Shown here: one piece after another, positions 34,034 through 45,259 of the stretch
How the letters are laid out: each line of letters starts with the position of its first letter
How positions within the stretch are numbered: position 1 is the first letter of the stretch
Source of the DNA: Oxytricha trifallax
Lineage: Eukaryota > Ciliophora > Spirotrichea > Sporadotrichida > Oxytrichidae
Direction: 5' to 3'
Assembly: GCA_000711775.1 (NCBI GenBank)
Contig: ARYC01001928.1
Location: forward strand, 49,494 to 113,493
DNA length: 64,000 bases
The notes under the pieces: generated by a model
The model's input: only the letters and a program-made list of their open reading frames with translations
Databases searched by the model: none
Told to the model about the DNA's origin: nothing
Made by a program: the position numbers and the translations under genes

Positions 34034-35480
34034 ATGGCGGCTAACTTAAATCGTAAGGCAGTTTCTCTTGGAACAGGTTAATCATTGCTAAACTTTGGCT
34101 CTTCCAAGAAACCAGAAGTAATTTATAGTGAAAAGGAGGTAGAGCTAAGAGCTCTAGAGTTTGAAGCTGAGGTCTTTAAAATTTAAGTTTAAAACAAGAA
34201 GTAGAGTGCTGAGATGGGAGTTTAAACATAAGTTGAATTGGTTGAGGAAGATAAGGAACAGCAACCAATAGAAAAAATTAAAACGTTTTAATGTGAAGAC
34301 TGCTAAAATTTCTTCTCAACTGAGTCAAGCTTGAAGAGACACATCAAAGAGGTACACTCTGGTAGAGCTAAGATCTACTTCAAGCATGATAAAGTAGATG
34401 GTAGATACTAATGCACTACCTGCATGAAGTCTTATACGCACTCAGCTAAAGTAAAGAGACATATGCAAAAGCATCATCGAAGCGAATTCCTGATTAAAGA
34501 TGAGGAAACTTAAAAGCTTGTACCTGCTAAAAGAAAAAATAACTCTCATGATTCACAAATAGAGTAGTAGGAGAGACTTAAGAAATAGAAGCGGTTTGAG
34601 TCAATGAACCAACCAGCAAATGGTATGTGTATTGCATGCTTATAAGAGAGAGCAATGTATATACCTGCATTAAATGCAGTCGACATAAGCAGCTGTATTG
34701 AAAACTATTTGAATATTGACGTACCTAACAAGGTAAAACTTATAGTTGTTGATGAATTTGCATACAAGGTATATCCATTCAAGTATCTCATTAAGAACGA
34801 GCAATATTAAAATGAGTTTGCAAATAAATACATAGTACTGAGAGAGGCTTAGAAAAGATAATGCAAGAACTTAGCTAAGCTCGACGGAGTTATACTTGGT
34901 CATGGTTTTATTGCATTGAGACTCAAGAAGTTTGAAATGACTCCAAGAGAGTATCTCTACCATAATAGATATCCTGATGATTTGAATGAGATACTCACAG
35001 ATATACCTAAGGGTGTGAAAGAGCTCCATGATCTAGGGTATGTTCATAGAGATTTGAAGCCAGAAAATGTAATGCTAAATCTCTGCCCTTTAGAAGTAGT
35101 AGTCATTGATTTCAACAGAGCAATAAGACAAGAGATAGTGACTTAGCTAAGGTTTTAGGCACTCCAGGATACTTCCCTATAAGAGAGAAATGGACAAATG
35201 GTTCTGTATAATGGGATGTTTGGGCGGTAGCTGCAATATCTTAGAGTGCAATATGGAAAGTATGTCATACTTTGGAACAAAACATGAGAAATAATCAATA
35301 AGTTTGGCTGCTAATCATATTAAGCAAGATGAAATATGCAATGAAATTAAGAAAATAGTTGAGATGGTCATTGTAAAAGCTCCAGCATATCCACGATAAT
35401 CATTGGATGATATACTAGAACAACTACAGACTGCTAAATTCAAGAGGTATCACAAAGATAAGCAGATACAATTTGTTTGA
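34034..35480 (+). CDS. TBE 57-kDa protein: two C2H2 zinc fingers plus kinase-like domain, frameshifted
   Basis: ATG 34034 (MAANLNRKAVSLGTGQSLLN). Two C2H2 fingers follow, CEDCQNFF..H..H and CTTCMKSY..H..H (residues ~87-110 and ~123-146). A kinase-like domain has VVDEFAYKVY, HRDLKPENVMLN (~337) and VIDFN in place of DFG. After an extra base near 35,135 it continues in another phase with GTPGYFPIREKW and DVWAV, typical kinase motifs. A second shift near 35,270 precedes the tail ending at TGA 35,478. It combines DNA binding with a probably inactive or atypical kinase. This architecture is known for TBEs; the partner or substrate is unknown. Confidence 0.8.
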
Positions 35481-36061
35481 ATTAAGTACAGTAATACTCA
35501 TTAAATATTCATTAAATTCATAAAAAACATGCGTTTTCTCTACTAGCCCCAATAAGACCCCAACTATACCCTACAAATCAAAGCACTTATAAACCTCACT
35601 AAGGGGTTTTGGGGTTTTGATTATTTATGCTTCTAAAATATTCTTTTTGTTTTGGTGATAACAACCATTAATTCTAAAACTATTTAATTTTAATAATTTA
35701 TATAAAGTTAAAATATATTATTTTCTTATGGGATTATTTGTAAATTACTTGGTAATAAATTTATATAGGAGTCAAAATTTAGATTTTTACCGATAATTAT
35801 AATAATTTCTAGAAGATGCATCTACTGGAAAAATCAAAAATCTTATCACTCTTAGGTGATATATTTAGTGATAAGTTAGTTTGTGTCATTGTATTCGGAG
35901 GCATTATGATAGCTAGTCTTAAAAAAATTATAATTTCTGTTTAAATTTTGAAGATTTTTTGCTTTGTTTAGCTAATGGTGCCAAAAAGCCCAAGTTAATT
36001 TATTACTAAGTATTAAAATAATATATATCCTTATTAATTTCAATAGCAATAATAATAATAA

Positions 36062-36367
36062 TCAATCAGGTTGAATGAAGTTATAGAAGGGCAAATGCAC
36101 TGTTAAACAATTATTTTGGTTCGGCTGTTTAATCCAAATTATCACAATTGCTAGCTTCTCTTCTTAGTTCCCGCCTCTCTAGTATCTCTCTGTTCTACTG
36201 TAGGCGTAGAAATATGATAAAACATCTAAGAATATCTCAACCTGCTCCAATTATCTTGGCGAATCTAGTACTTTATCTGTTAAATCGTTCGCTATATTCA
36301 TTAGAGAGGGGTTGTCCAGACTTGCTCTATCTTTTAGTTTTTGTAAGCTAATTTATCGAGCACCCAT
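36062..36367 (-). CDS. 101-residue ORF, possible macronuclear-destined segment
   Basis: Minus strand, ATG 36,367 (MGARQISLQKLKDRASLDNP) to TGA 36,062. It continues SLMNIANDLTDKVLDSPRQL and LSYFYAYSRTERYQRGGNQE. It is well balanced, richer in G and C than its surroundings, and open further upstream (to ~36,440, NVYHIVRRMGAR). Gln is coded by TAA/TAG at several places. No domain is recognised. It lies 440 bp right of the TBE. Candidate gene segment retained in the macronucleus. Confidence 0.5.
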
Positions 36368-36639
36368 TCGTCTGACTATATGATAAACATTCGAATTAAG
36401 ATGGAATATCAGATGGCGATGTGAATTCTGATGAGATAGCAAGAGATATCATATTGAAAGTCTTCGCTTAGTTATGAATCCAATAATAGAATTTTTAATA
36501 TAGTACATCTAATATATATATAGATTAATTTATTAAATAATTAATATTCTTTTGTTTTTTTAAAAATAAATTATAATTATAATTACTTTTTTAATGTATC
36601 ATTAAAAAGGTAAATTTACTTGTTATTAACTTAATACTA

Positions 36640-37683
36640 AGCATCAATGACAATTAGGATTTAGTGGGTCTCTGGGTATTTTAGGTATAAATAGGGGATA
36701 AATTCTTCACATAACTTTTGTGATTTTTTTGAGAAGCATTTGAGTTATTTAGTAGTATCTAAGTGTTTCAAATATTCCACAATTATTGAAGTAACTCTTT
36801 TCATATTTATGTTATATTTTATGTAATCATACAGCTCTTAATATAAATCCAATGTCTATCTTAATGGAAGTGCATCTTGCCATTGTGTGATGGTTTATGT
36901 TGATAATTTGTAATCTAATGTGAGGCAGAGTATTAGGCTCTTCCAGTTTAAAGGAGAAGTGCTGATCATGGTTTTACTTCTTAATTTCAACAGGTGATAT
37001 AATTCTATGCGAGCCGTTAACTACCTATTGTTCACTAAACTTTTAAAAAGAAATTATGATGTCTAGTATCTCCAAATGGGGTTTTTATATAATATTAAAT
37101 AGTGTAATGGTTCTTTTAGCTGGTGATTATTTGAGTAAGCTGTGTTAATAATTGGAAAATTATATAATCTCCAGGTTAATTGTAGCCTGTCTTGTTTTGT
37201 AATAATATCTCTTTCATTATGGTTGCTTAGTAAATTATGTCGCTATCTTTGTGTTAAGGTTGTTAGTTTGTACATGCTGAAAAATGTGTGATTGCTTCAT
37301 GGTGACCTATGTCTGTTAATCTAGCTCTCTAAGTTTTGGGTTTGTTTGAGTATCAACGATTGAAATATAGTATTACAATAGTAATGCTATCAACATCATC
37401 AAGTCAAGAACCAAACTTTTATCTAAACTCACCTAAAAATTTCATTTCTAATTGTAAGTATTTAGCATGTAAATTAAATGAAAAGCAAAGTAGCTTGTGA
37501 ATGCTAGTAAATATAGCAACAGCAATGTTATAAATTAGCTTTGAACTATAAATAAATTTGCTATAAATGATTAGGATCTTAAGACTTAATATTGATGTCA
37601 ATAGGTTAAACTATTTGCCCAACTTTATTATCCTGTTATATGCAATTTAGTCAATAATCAATCTGAATGAACAAACTTAATAT
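36640..37683 (+). pseudogene. Coding-like region related to the 44.7-45.2 kb minus-strand frame
   Basis: Plus-strand DNA near 37,390-37,480 matches the reverse complement of ~44,970-45,010 at both base and protein level: EPNFYLNSPKNFISNC here versus RPNFYLNLPKYFISNC there. Upstream, frames with several TGAs read SIRLFQFKGEVLIMVLLLNF and MRAVNYLLFTKLLKRNYDVQ. It is interrupted by the inverted-repeat element starting at 37,684. It looks like one of two or three diverged copies of the same gene around the large palindrome. Confidence 0.45.
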
Positions 37684-38100
37684 TGTAGGAATATATTCGA
37701 AATTGGGAAAATATAATTAATTAAATTTATAATAAATCAAAATCGTGGCAGTTAAAGTTGGCCAATTTGAACGATGTTGGGCTCATTCGATAAAGAATTC
37801 AAAATTAGCTGGAGTTTATTATTGGTGGTACGATTTTATCGCATCCGTTGAGCGAGATAGCATGACTTTAATGTGTGGGTATAATTTAATGAATTTAGAA
37901 GCTTTTAATTAAAGGGAAGTTATCTCGCTCCAGGGATGCGATGAAATAGTACCGCTAATAATAAAGTCCAGCTAATTTTAAATTCACTATCTAATGAGCC
38001 CATGATCGTTCAAATCAGCCAACTTTAACTGCCAAGATTTTGATTTATTATAAATTTAATTAATTATATTTTTCCAATATCGAATGTATTCTTACTATAG
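37684..38100. mobile_element. Short inverted-repeat element, family M, copy 1
   Basis: 417 bp, fully palindromic in layout. Both halves carry AATCAAAATCTTGGCAGTTA-type and GGTACNATTTTATCGCATCC-type words in opposite directions, with outer ends TAGTAAGAATACATTCGATA and its complement. A second copy lies at 58,193-58,572. The arms diverge by substitutions, so it is older than the other fold-backs. It may have inserted into the gene remnant on its left. Confidence 0.75.
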
Positions 38101-38209
38101 TAATTTTATGGATATAAATTCAAGTATTTTTAATCAAGTTTAAAGAATTTAAGAAAGAATCTGTCTGCTAATAAAGCCACAAAGACAAAGTTAAAAAAAA
38201 TTGTAAATT

Positions 38210-38827
38210 TTGAATTAATACTAGGGCATTTATACCTCATTTCCTATTGTTAAGTATTTTATATTGGTTCATAATACGTCACTATTAAAATAGTCATTTG
38301 AATCTTAGTTAGATTATTTTCTAATCAAATAGATCTAATCAAGGAACCTGAATATTTCAGCTATTAAGTCTAGGTTGATTGGTGATATAATGTTTCTATT
38401 AAAATAAAGACTGACTGTAGTAGAGTAATAATCCAAGGGAGGGAGGTAGATGATAAAATAAAGCAGGCAAGACATATTCGAAATCATGTAATTACATTTC
38501 TTCCAAAATCATAATAAGTTAACAATAATCTTACATTAGAGTCATGAAAAAGTTAAAAAATTCTCTTCATAAATTAAATGCTCTTATTAATAAGCCATGT
38601 TAATCAATAATGTCCAAATCTTCTATAAATATTTAAGCGCTAAGCTTTAGTTACCTTAACTGACTTATTTTGGGATGGCAACATTTTTAAATAATAGAAA
38701 CCTTACTCTTGAAAATCTCACCTGTGACAAGTTTCTCTTAAAATTGTGTTTTATCATTTAAATGCTAAATCTATCTGCAACCTAAAATTTTTAATTTATT
38801 TTATTTTATACTTATTCAATATAATGA
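38210..38827 (+). CDS. Plus-strand coding-like frame (about 205 codons), unknown
   Basis: A TGA-free frame ends at TGA 38,825. Balanced segments include NISAIKSRLIGDIMFLLKQR, LTVVEQQSKGGRQMIKQSRQ and MATFLNNRNLTLENLTCDKF (in-frame ATG at 38,675). The same strand carries the next frame from ~39,000. This may be an upstream exon or MDS of the OB-fold-like gene that follows. No start is assigned. Confidence 0.4.
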
Positions 38828-39061
38828 GTTTTCTTGGAATAGCCGAATTGCAAGTTCCTACAAGTTCAATATCACGACTTTATGTTTATAGAAAATTATT
38901 CTCAATATCTTAAATAAACTTGGTTATTATAGTTAGTAAAACATAGACCTTATTTCGATATCTTCAAATATCGATTAACTATAGTTGAATGAAAATAAAT
39001 TACTAAAATAATTCAAGCGTTAATTTGCGTTTAAATATACTTCACTTGTACAGAAAATTAC

Positions 39062-39560
39062 ATGATAATTGCATTTAAAGCTAAGAACCCACTTTAACTT
39101 TTCAATGTCAGATTATCCAAATAATAATAGTAGTTTATAATATCTAAAAAAATGCTATCATTTTCATTATAACTCATGTTTTTAGGCTTATTATCAAATA
39201 AATTTGCAGCTAACTTATAAGTTTAAGTTCTAGAAAAAATGCTTGAATCTGTTAATTTTATTGTTTTATATAATCAAGACCAAGATATAGATTACAAGAA
39301 GGTGGAAAGATCATTTTTTGTAAAATTAACAATTTATGTAAACAAGTAAGTTTGATTAGATGTAAAAGATACAGATACGGAATGATTATCTTGACTTTAA
39401 CTTTAGGCAATTTATACTCCTCTTTTTGCAACATCAAATTAATATAGTCGGAAGAGTGTACAAAATTAATGATTTTAAGTATTTTAAGAAAGATTAGCCG
39501 ATGTACTTTCCAATGGGAAGTGCTCATAATAATTAAATGAAAAAGATTTCAATATTATGA
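39062..39560 (+). CDS. OB-fold-like gene segment with a 61-nt intron
   Basis: ATG 39062 (MIIAFKAKNPLQLFNVRLSK) runs to ..KKVERSFFVKLTIYVNK. An intron at 39,346-39,406 starts GTAAGT and ends CTTTAG (61 nt). Exon 2 restores phase and reads HQINIVGRVYKINDFKYFKK before TGA 39,558. The phrase INIVGRVYKINDF resembles the first strands of RPA/POT1-type OB-folds (VxVxGxVxxIxxF). That resemblance is the only functional hint and is weak. Total 145 residues. A following frame (39,557-39,838) in another phase may be the continuation. Confidence 0.5.
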
Positions 39561-39838
39561 GCAATATCGGTTGTATCATTGAGAGTAGCAATTACTTTGA
39601 ATTAATAAAGTCATGCTTATAAATTGAAAACATTATTGATATATCTAATGATCTTTGTAGTCTCATTAAATATGATAAATTTGGAAGAGCTTCACCAATC
39701 ATCTATTATAAATGTAGTAAATTGTACTATAGCCACAATTATTTGAATTAAGAGTTAAAGAGTGTTTATGTCTTTAGCTTTTGTTCCCTTTTTTAAGTTG
39801 TATTAATTTATCTTTAAAATTTCAGATGTAAGTATTGA
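39557..39838 (+). CDS. Cys-containing frame following the OB-fold-like segment
   Basis: ATG 39557 to TGA 39836, 93 residues: MSNIGCIIESSNYFELIKSC, later YDKFGRASPIIYYKCSKLYY. It continues past the TGA (NILLKKEVYLSDEFIVFV). The pattern YKC..., then FRCKY.C further on, has a parallel on the minus strand at 44.3-44.6 kb (FKYKCF..., FQTCKYNCYK). This might be a zinc ribbon as in the third OB-fold of RPA70, but spacing and phase are not clean. Alternative: chance similarity of decayed frames. Confidence 0.35.
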
Positions 39839-40994
39839 TGTATTACATAGCAAAATATTTTACTTAAAAAAGAAGTATACTTGTCTGATGAATTTATTGT
39901 GTTTGTGTAAATTTTTATTTACGAAGTATTGTCCTCTTGAAAAATAGTTGCTTGAAAATATGATTAAGATTTTAGATGTTGAATTATGCTAGTGAGTAGA
40001 CAAAAGAATTACAGGAAGTGATGTGGTAAAAGATATAATATGATTCAAACATTGAGATTTAGTTTTTGTATATTGATTTAAGTCACTTGTTAAGCAGTGT
40101 CGTTTATGAAATTTAAAACGCTCACTAAACTAAAAAACTGAATTTAGTTGATAGAGCAATCAATTATCGTAATTTGTAATTGTAAAACAATTGAATTCCT
40201 ACCATCTACGAATATTGCTTATACTATAATTTTATTATTATCAAAATAGATTTAAAATGGGAAATTATGAAAATAAAATTAAAAATTAAATTAAATATGG
40301 AATTTTAGTATTTTGTGATTTTTATAGTATCGTTTTAACTGATATTGATTTGAATTTGATATATTTTAACAGCCAATAATTTGACTCATCGATAAATCAA
40401 ATTAGATTTATCATATCTTAACTGTAGACCCTTTAAATTTAACTTTTAAAAATTTTAACTCCTGATAAATTAATATCTTTCTATACAAAATAGCTATGAA
40501 ATAATTTTAAAAGTATAAGATGTAGAGAAAAATTTAACGACTAACTTTCATTCTTGTTGTATTCACAAAAAATTTTATCCCATCGAGATAAATCGATTTT
40601 AAATATTTCTCTGCCCCAAACTCCTTACTTTCTTATCTCTTCAACCAAATTACTTGAGGACTTGGCCTAAATAAGTTTTTTGTGCATTTAATCAAGATCT
40701 ACATTTTATCTTCTTTAAATCTTTCATCAGGAAATTCATACGAATTATTATCATTAAAATAGACGAAATCATATGAATTTTTTTGACTTTCACTAAAATT
40801 GAAATATCTCTCTGAGTGATTTTTTTCATGAATTATGAGTAGGATGGAACATTTAGCTTATGTTTTGATCTACATTATTCCTTCTAGAGTCAAGTCATGA
40901 AAAAAATCACTGCCCGAGATAATTTCATTTCTTTGCAGGTACTCGACCAAATTTTGATGTTTGTTACATTGTAACAAACATCACCTCTAGTCAA

Positions 40995-41183
40995 ATGGAC
41001 ACATTTCCAAATGGACACAAATTCCGGACACAAACACCGGACACCATTCCAAAGTTAGAACTCAGATCTCATCACTTATCTATCACTCTGAACGAAGATA
41101 TACTCCTTTTTCCATCACAGTACAACTTTTTGATTATGAGGGGGTTCGAAAAAGAGGATTTCGAGGTTTTCTCTCTTGAGTGA
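40995..41183 (+). CDS. Small ORF in left palindrome arm (mirror copy at 42,476-42,664)
   Basis: 62 codons, MDTFPNGHKFRTQTPDTIPK, ending at TGA; intact in both arms with two residue differences near the end. It starts 12 bp after the TGTAACAAACATCAC word. The first 60 bases hold four GGACAC words at irregular 9-15 bp spacing, so the region may be a repeat or binding array more than a gene. No domain recognised. Confidence 0.3.
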   Translation: MDTFPNGHKFRTQTPDTIPKLELRSHHLSITLNEDILLFPSQYNFLIMRGFEKEDFEVFSLE

Positions 41184-41287
41184 AAAGATATTGAAAAATT
41201 TAGAATTATGTTTTGATAGACAATTCTATAAGCTAAGTAGAATATTTAAATGAAATTTATAGACATTAGGTTAGAAAGATATTGAAG

Positions 41288-41533
41288 TCAAAAGTCAGAG
41301 CATCCAAATTTTACTTTTCCCTCAATAACTTCCTTCAGTGTGAGATTCATGGAAGATGAGTAGGGTAGAAGTTGTAGCCCATACCCTAAGCTATCGAATA
41401 GGGCATATATTCCAATACAAATTCCTTTAGGATACAGAGATAAATTGAAAATAAGGTCAAAAATTTTGTAAAATGAAGAGAAATATTGAAATCGATTTTC
41501 CTCGCTAGGCAAATTAGATGGTGAAAAACTCAA
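41288..41533 (-). CDS. Small ORF in left palindrome arm (mirror copy at 42,126-42,371)
   Basis: 81 codons, MSFSPSNLPSEENRFQYFSS, later YPKGICIGIYALFDSLGYGL, ending in TGA. The mirror copy differs at a few residues (E/K, L/P, L/P), and no stop has arisen in either. The composition is protein-like. Both copies being open may reflect constraint or simply recent duplication. Function unknown. Confidence 0.35.
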   Translation of the reverse strand: MSFSPSNLPSEENRFQYFSSFYKIFDLIFNLSLYPKGICIGIYALFDSLGYGLQLLPYSSSMNLTLKEVIEGKVKFGCSDF

Positions 41534-44229
41534 ATCAAATCTTAAGCAGATTATCTCATGAAGAACATTTCTTCTCCTATAGTCAAATCAGTCCCTAATT
41601 ACATTAGAGAGATAAATCGAAAATAAATCTGAAATCGAAAATAAAGTATGAAATCTTAAATGTAACAAACATCACCCATATAAATTCTTGAGGCAACGAA
41701 TTTAAGATTTTTATGAAGAGCATATTATGATCTATCATTTATCATCTAAAAGTTTTTCAATATAAATTCACTGAGCAGAGAAAACCCCGAAACCCTTCTG
41801 GATAATTTTCGGAAAAACAAATTTTAGAAAGTGGGTTTACAAAATTCCGAAAATTATCCAGAAGGGTTTCGGGATTTTCTCTGCTCAGTGAATTGATATT
41901 GAAAAACTTATAGATGATAAATGATAGATCATAATATGCTCTTCATAAAAATCTTAAATTCGGTGCCTCAAAAATTTATATGAGTGATGTTTGTTACATT
42001 TAAGATTTCATACTTTATTTTCGATTTCAGATGTATTTTCGATTTATCTCTCTAATGTAATTAGCTACTGATTTGACTATAGGAGAAGAAATGTTCTTCA
42101 TGAGATAATCTGCTTAAGATTTGATTTGAGTTTTTCACCATCAAATTTGCCAAGCGAGAAAAATCGATTTCAATATTTCTCATCATTTTACAAAATTTTT
42201 GACCTTATTTTCAATTTATCTCCGTATCCTAAAGGAATTTGTATTGGAATATATGCCCCATTCGATAGCTTAGGGTATGGCCTACAACTTCTACCCTACT
42301 CATCTTCCATGAATCTCACACTGAAGGAAGTTATTGAGGGAAAAGTAAAATTTGGATGCTCTGACTTTTGACTTCAATAACTCTCTAACCTAATGTCTAT
42401 AATTTTCATATAAATATTCTACTTAGCTTATAGAATTGTCTATCAAAACATAATTCTAAATTTTTCAATATCTCTTCACCCAAGAGAAAAAACCTCGAAA
42501 TCCTCTCTTTCGAACCCCCTCATAATCAAAAAGTTGTACTGTGATGGAAAAAGGAGTATATCTTCGTTCAAAGTGATAGATAAGTGATGAGATCTGAGTT
42601 CTAACTTTGGAATGGTGTCCGGAGTTTGTGTCCGGAATTTGTGTCCATTTGGAAATGTGTCCATTTGACTAGAGGTGATGTTTGTTACAATGTAACAAAC
42701 ATCAAAATTTGGTCGAGTACCTGCAAAGAAATGAAATTATCTCAGGCAGCGATTTTTTTCACGACTTGACTCTAGAAGGAATAATGTAGATCAAAACATA
42801 AGCTAAATGTTCCATCCACTCATAATTCATGAAAAAAATCACGCAGAGAGATATTTCAATTTTAGTGAAAGTCAAAAAAAATTCATACGAATTCGTGTAT
42901 TTTAACGATAAAAATGAGTATGAATATCCTGATGAAAGACTCAAAGAAGATAAAATGTAGACCTTGATTAAATGCACAAAAAACTTATTTAGACCAAGTC
43001 CTCAAGTAATTTGGTTGAAGAGATAAAAAAGGAAGAAGTTTCGGGCAGAGAAATATTTAAAATCGATTTATCTCGATGGGGTAAAATTTTTTGTGAATAC
43101 AACAAGAATGAAAGTTAGTCGTTAAATTTTTCTCTACATCTTACACTTTAAAAACTTTTTCATAGCTATTTTGTATAGAGAGATATTAATTTATCAGGAG
43201 TTAAAAATTTTAAAAGTTAAATTTAAAAGGTCTACAGTTAAGATATGATAAATCTAATATGATTTATCGATGAGTCAAATTATTGGCTGTTAAAATATAT
43301 CAAATTCAAATCAATATCAGTTAAAACATACTATAAAAATCAAAAAATACTAAAATTCCATATTTAATTTAATTTTTAATTTTATTTTCATAATTTCCCA
43401 TTTTAAATCTATTTTGATAATAATTGCATTAGCGAGATATACTTAAGTAGGATAGATATATTGTGAGTGATTTATTGTGTAATGTTAAAACTGCCAACCA
43501 TTGGTAATATTTAGATAATTACTTTCACTTTCCAGTGAATGATTGAATAATCAATAATTATTATATAAAATTTATTTAAATAAAAAATAATTAAAACTTA
43601 TTAAGATTAAGAGATAGGTATTAGTGAATAAAAATTAATCATTTTAAATGAACTCTGCTTTTAACAAAATGTTTTAGCAATTCTAAAATCTAAACTAAAA
43701 TTAAACTTTAAATATAAAGGTACAATTAAAAATGATTATCATATAGTAAAGTAAGTATCATTGAATAAAATAATAATTATCAAAGTATAAGATATAAAAA
43801 TATGAAAGATAATATACTTATAAAATCATGTAAATTTATTAATACTAACTAAGCCAAAAATATAAATTTCAACTTAGCTCGTTAATTTAATTTAATTAGT
43901 TTTTAAAAACATAGTTATAATGAATCTAAGTTTTTAATTATTATTAATCAATGACTTAAATATTCAAATTTTCTGTAATTGTGTAAATTCTTAATTTATC
44001 AGAGCAGTGCTAATCTCAGTAAAAAGAGTATATCAAGTTTGAAATCTTCATTTTGTTTGAAATCTTGTAATTTAATGTGAAAGTACGAGTTCTTTTTATA
44101 TTTGCTTGTGAAAACATTTGCTTATTGACGAATTTTGTATTTTATATGCATTCATAGTATTTTCATTAGTAAAATTAAAATATTAATCGATGCAACAGAT
44201 AGAGGTTAAATTCATTGAAACAGCTTGTT

Positions 44230-45250
44230 AGGATATTGATTTTTACTTACACAAATATTATATATGAAAATGTATTGTTTGTAGCAGTTGTATTTACAGG
44301 TCTAAAATTCAAATTTTTTGCATGATTTACTGAAATTTGATAATTAATAGAATGCTTGTGTATTAGTATAATGGTGGTAAAATGTATACACATTATAAGT
44401 AGAAGTCATTAAGGAAAGTGATTTCTAAAAATTATTATTTATAAAATTAAAATACCTAATAAAAAAAGATGCTTTTGTTGCTCCAATGTTCTATGTTTTT
44501 TCAAAAGTGAAATTAAGTGTTTAAACTCAGGTGAAAGAGTGTAAGAAGTATTGAAACATTTATATTTAAAATCCATGCATTGATACTTATTCATGTTTGC
44601 AATTTTAATAACCAAGGATGAGTTAATATTTCCAGTAGTAAGATCAATCTTAAGTTTCAAAAGTTGAATTATATAATCTACAGATTTATACAGATAATAT
44701 TAATAACCTCCAATAGTTCAAATCTATCAGTTAACAGCCAATGCATAAATTGAACTAAAATAAGCGTATGTGATTGTGCTAGGTTCAGAGTCGTATATTT
44801 ATTAAAAGAAACTAAACTAGATATAGCAACATTAAACCTATGAATATACTATTGCTCATTAAACAAAGGTGGTACTGGAATTACAAGTTGTGAAATCAGT
44901 TCATTTGTCTCAGTTACTTTTGTGAAAGCAAGACAATTAGAAATGAAATATTTAGGTAAGTTTAGATAAAAGTTTGGTCTTGATTTGATGAAGTTGACAG
45001 CAATTGTAAAAATTAGGATCATTAAACACTCCCCTTTTTAAAGATGAAGATCCCCTGAAGATATCATGAAGATGCACTGAAGACACCGTTTTACAGTAGC
45101 TACTGCAAAACTCGAGACACTGCGCTAGAAAATAATTGAATTTGAGAAATTTAGTAAATAGAAATACACAGGAAATAAAAATGTCCAACTGACTTCATGA
45201 TTTTTAAATAGAATTAGAGTTAATATATAATAATTACACAATGTTAATTT
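44230..45250 (-). pseudogene. Minus-strand gene, relative of the 37-40 kb frames; possible OB-fold/RPA type
   Basis: Three consecutive minus-strand frames. The first, 45,250 to TGA 44,657, contains VATVKRCLQCIFMISSGDLH, AVNFIKSRPNFYLNLPKYFI and SNCLAFTKVTETNELISQLV. The second, to TGA 44,406, contains KLKIDLTTGNINSSLVIKIA and FKYKCFNTSYTLSPEFKHLI. The third (~44,390-44,230) contains KSCKKFEFQTCKYNCYKQYI. PNFYLNxPKxFISNC is shared with the plus strand at 37.4 kb, and the Cys pattern with 39.6-39.9 kb. The Cys pairs and strand-like segments recall RPA70, but this is a tentative reading. The frame breaks may be introns, IESs or decay. Confidence 0.45.
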
Positions 45251-45259
45251 AAATATAGG

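Larger units (their letters stand above)
31505..35619 (+). mobile_element. TBE transposon, complete, 4,115 bp
   Basis: Flanked by ATT (31,502-31,504 and 35,620-35,622), an ANT target duplication. Termini are CAAAACCCCAAAACCCC and its complement, two C4A4-type telomere repeats, continuing as ~80-bp inverted repeats (TTAGTGAGGTTTATAAGTGC). It has the standard TBE gene order: transposase (+), 22-kDa ORF (-), then zinc-finger/kinase ORF (+). This is the best-preserved copy of the window, but each ORF has at least one frame defect. Confidence 0.95.
40234..43424. mobile_element. Giant palindromic element, arms about 1.58 kb
   Basis: Arms 40,234-41,813 and 41,846-43,424 are inverted repeats of very high identity around a 32-bp spacer. 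The word TGTAACAAACATCAC, or its complement, occurs four or more times (~40,974, ~41,661, ~41,984, ~42,680). It marks internal module borders at mirror positions, and in each arm one copy is itself a hairpin (GTTTGTTACATTGTAACAAAC). The arms carry mirrored small ORFs. No transposase is recognised. It may be two nested fold-back elements or an inverted duplication kept identical by gene conversion. Confidence 0.9.
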
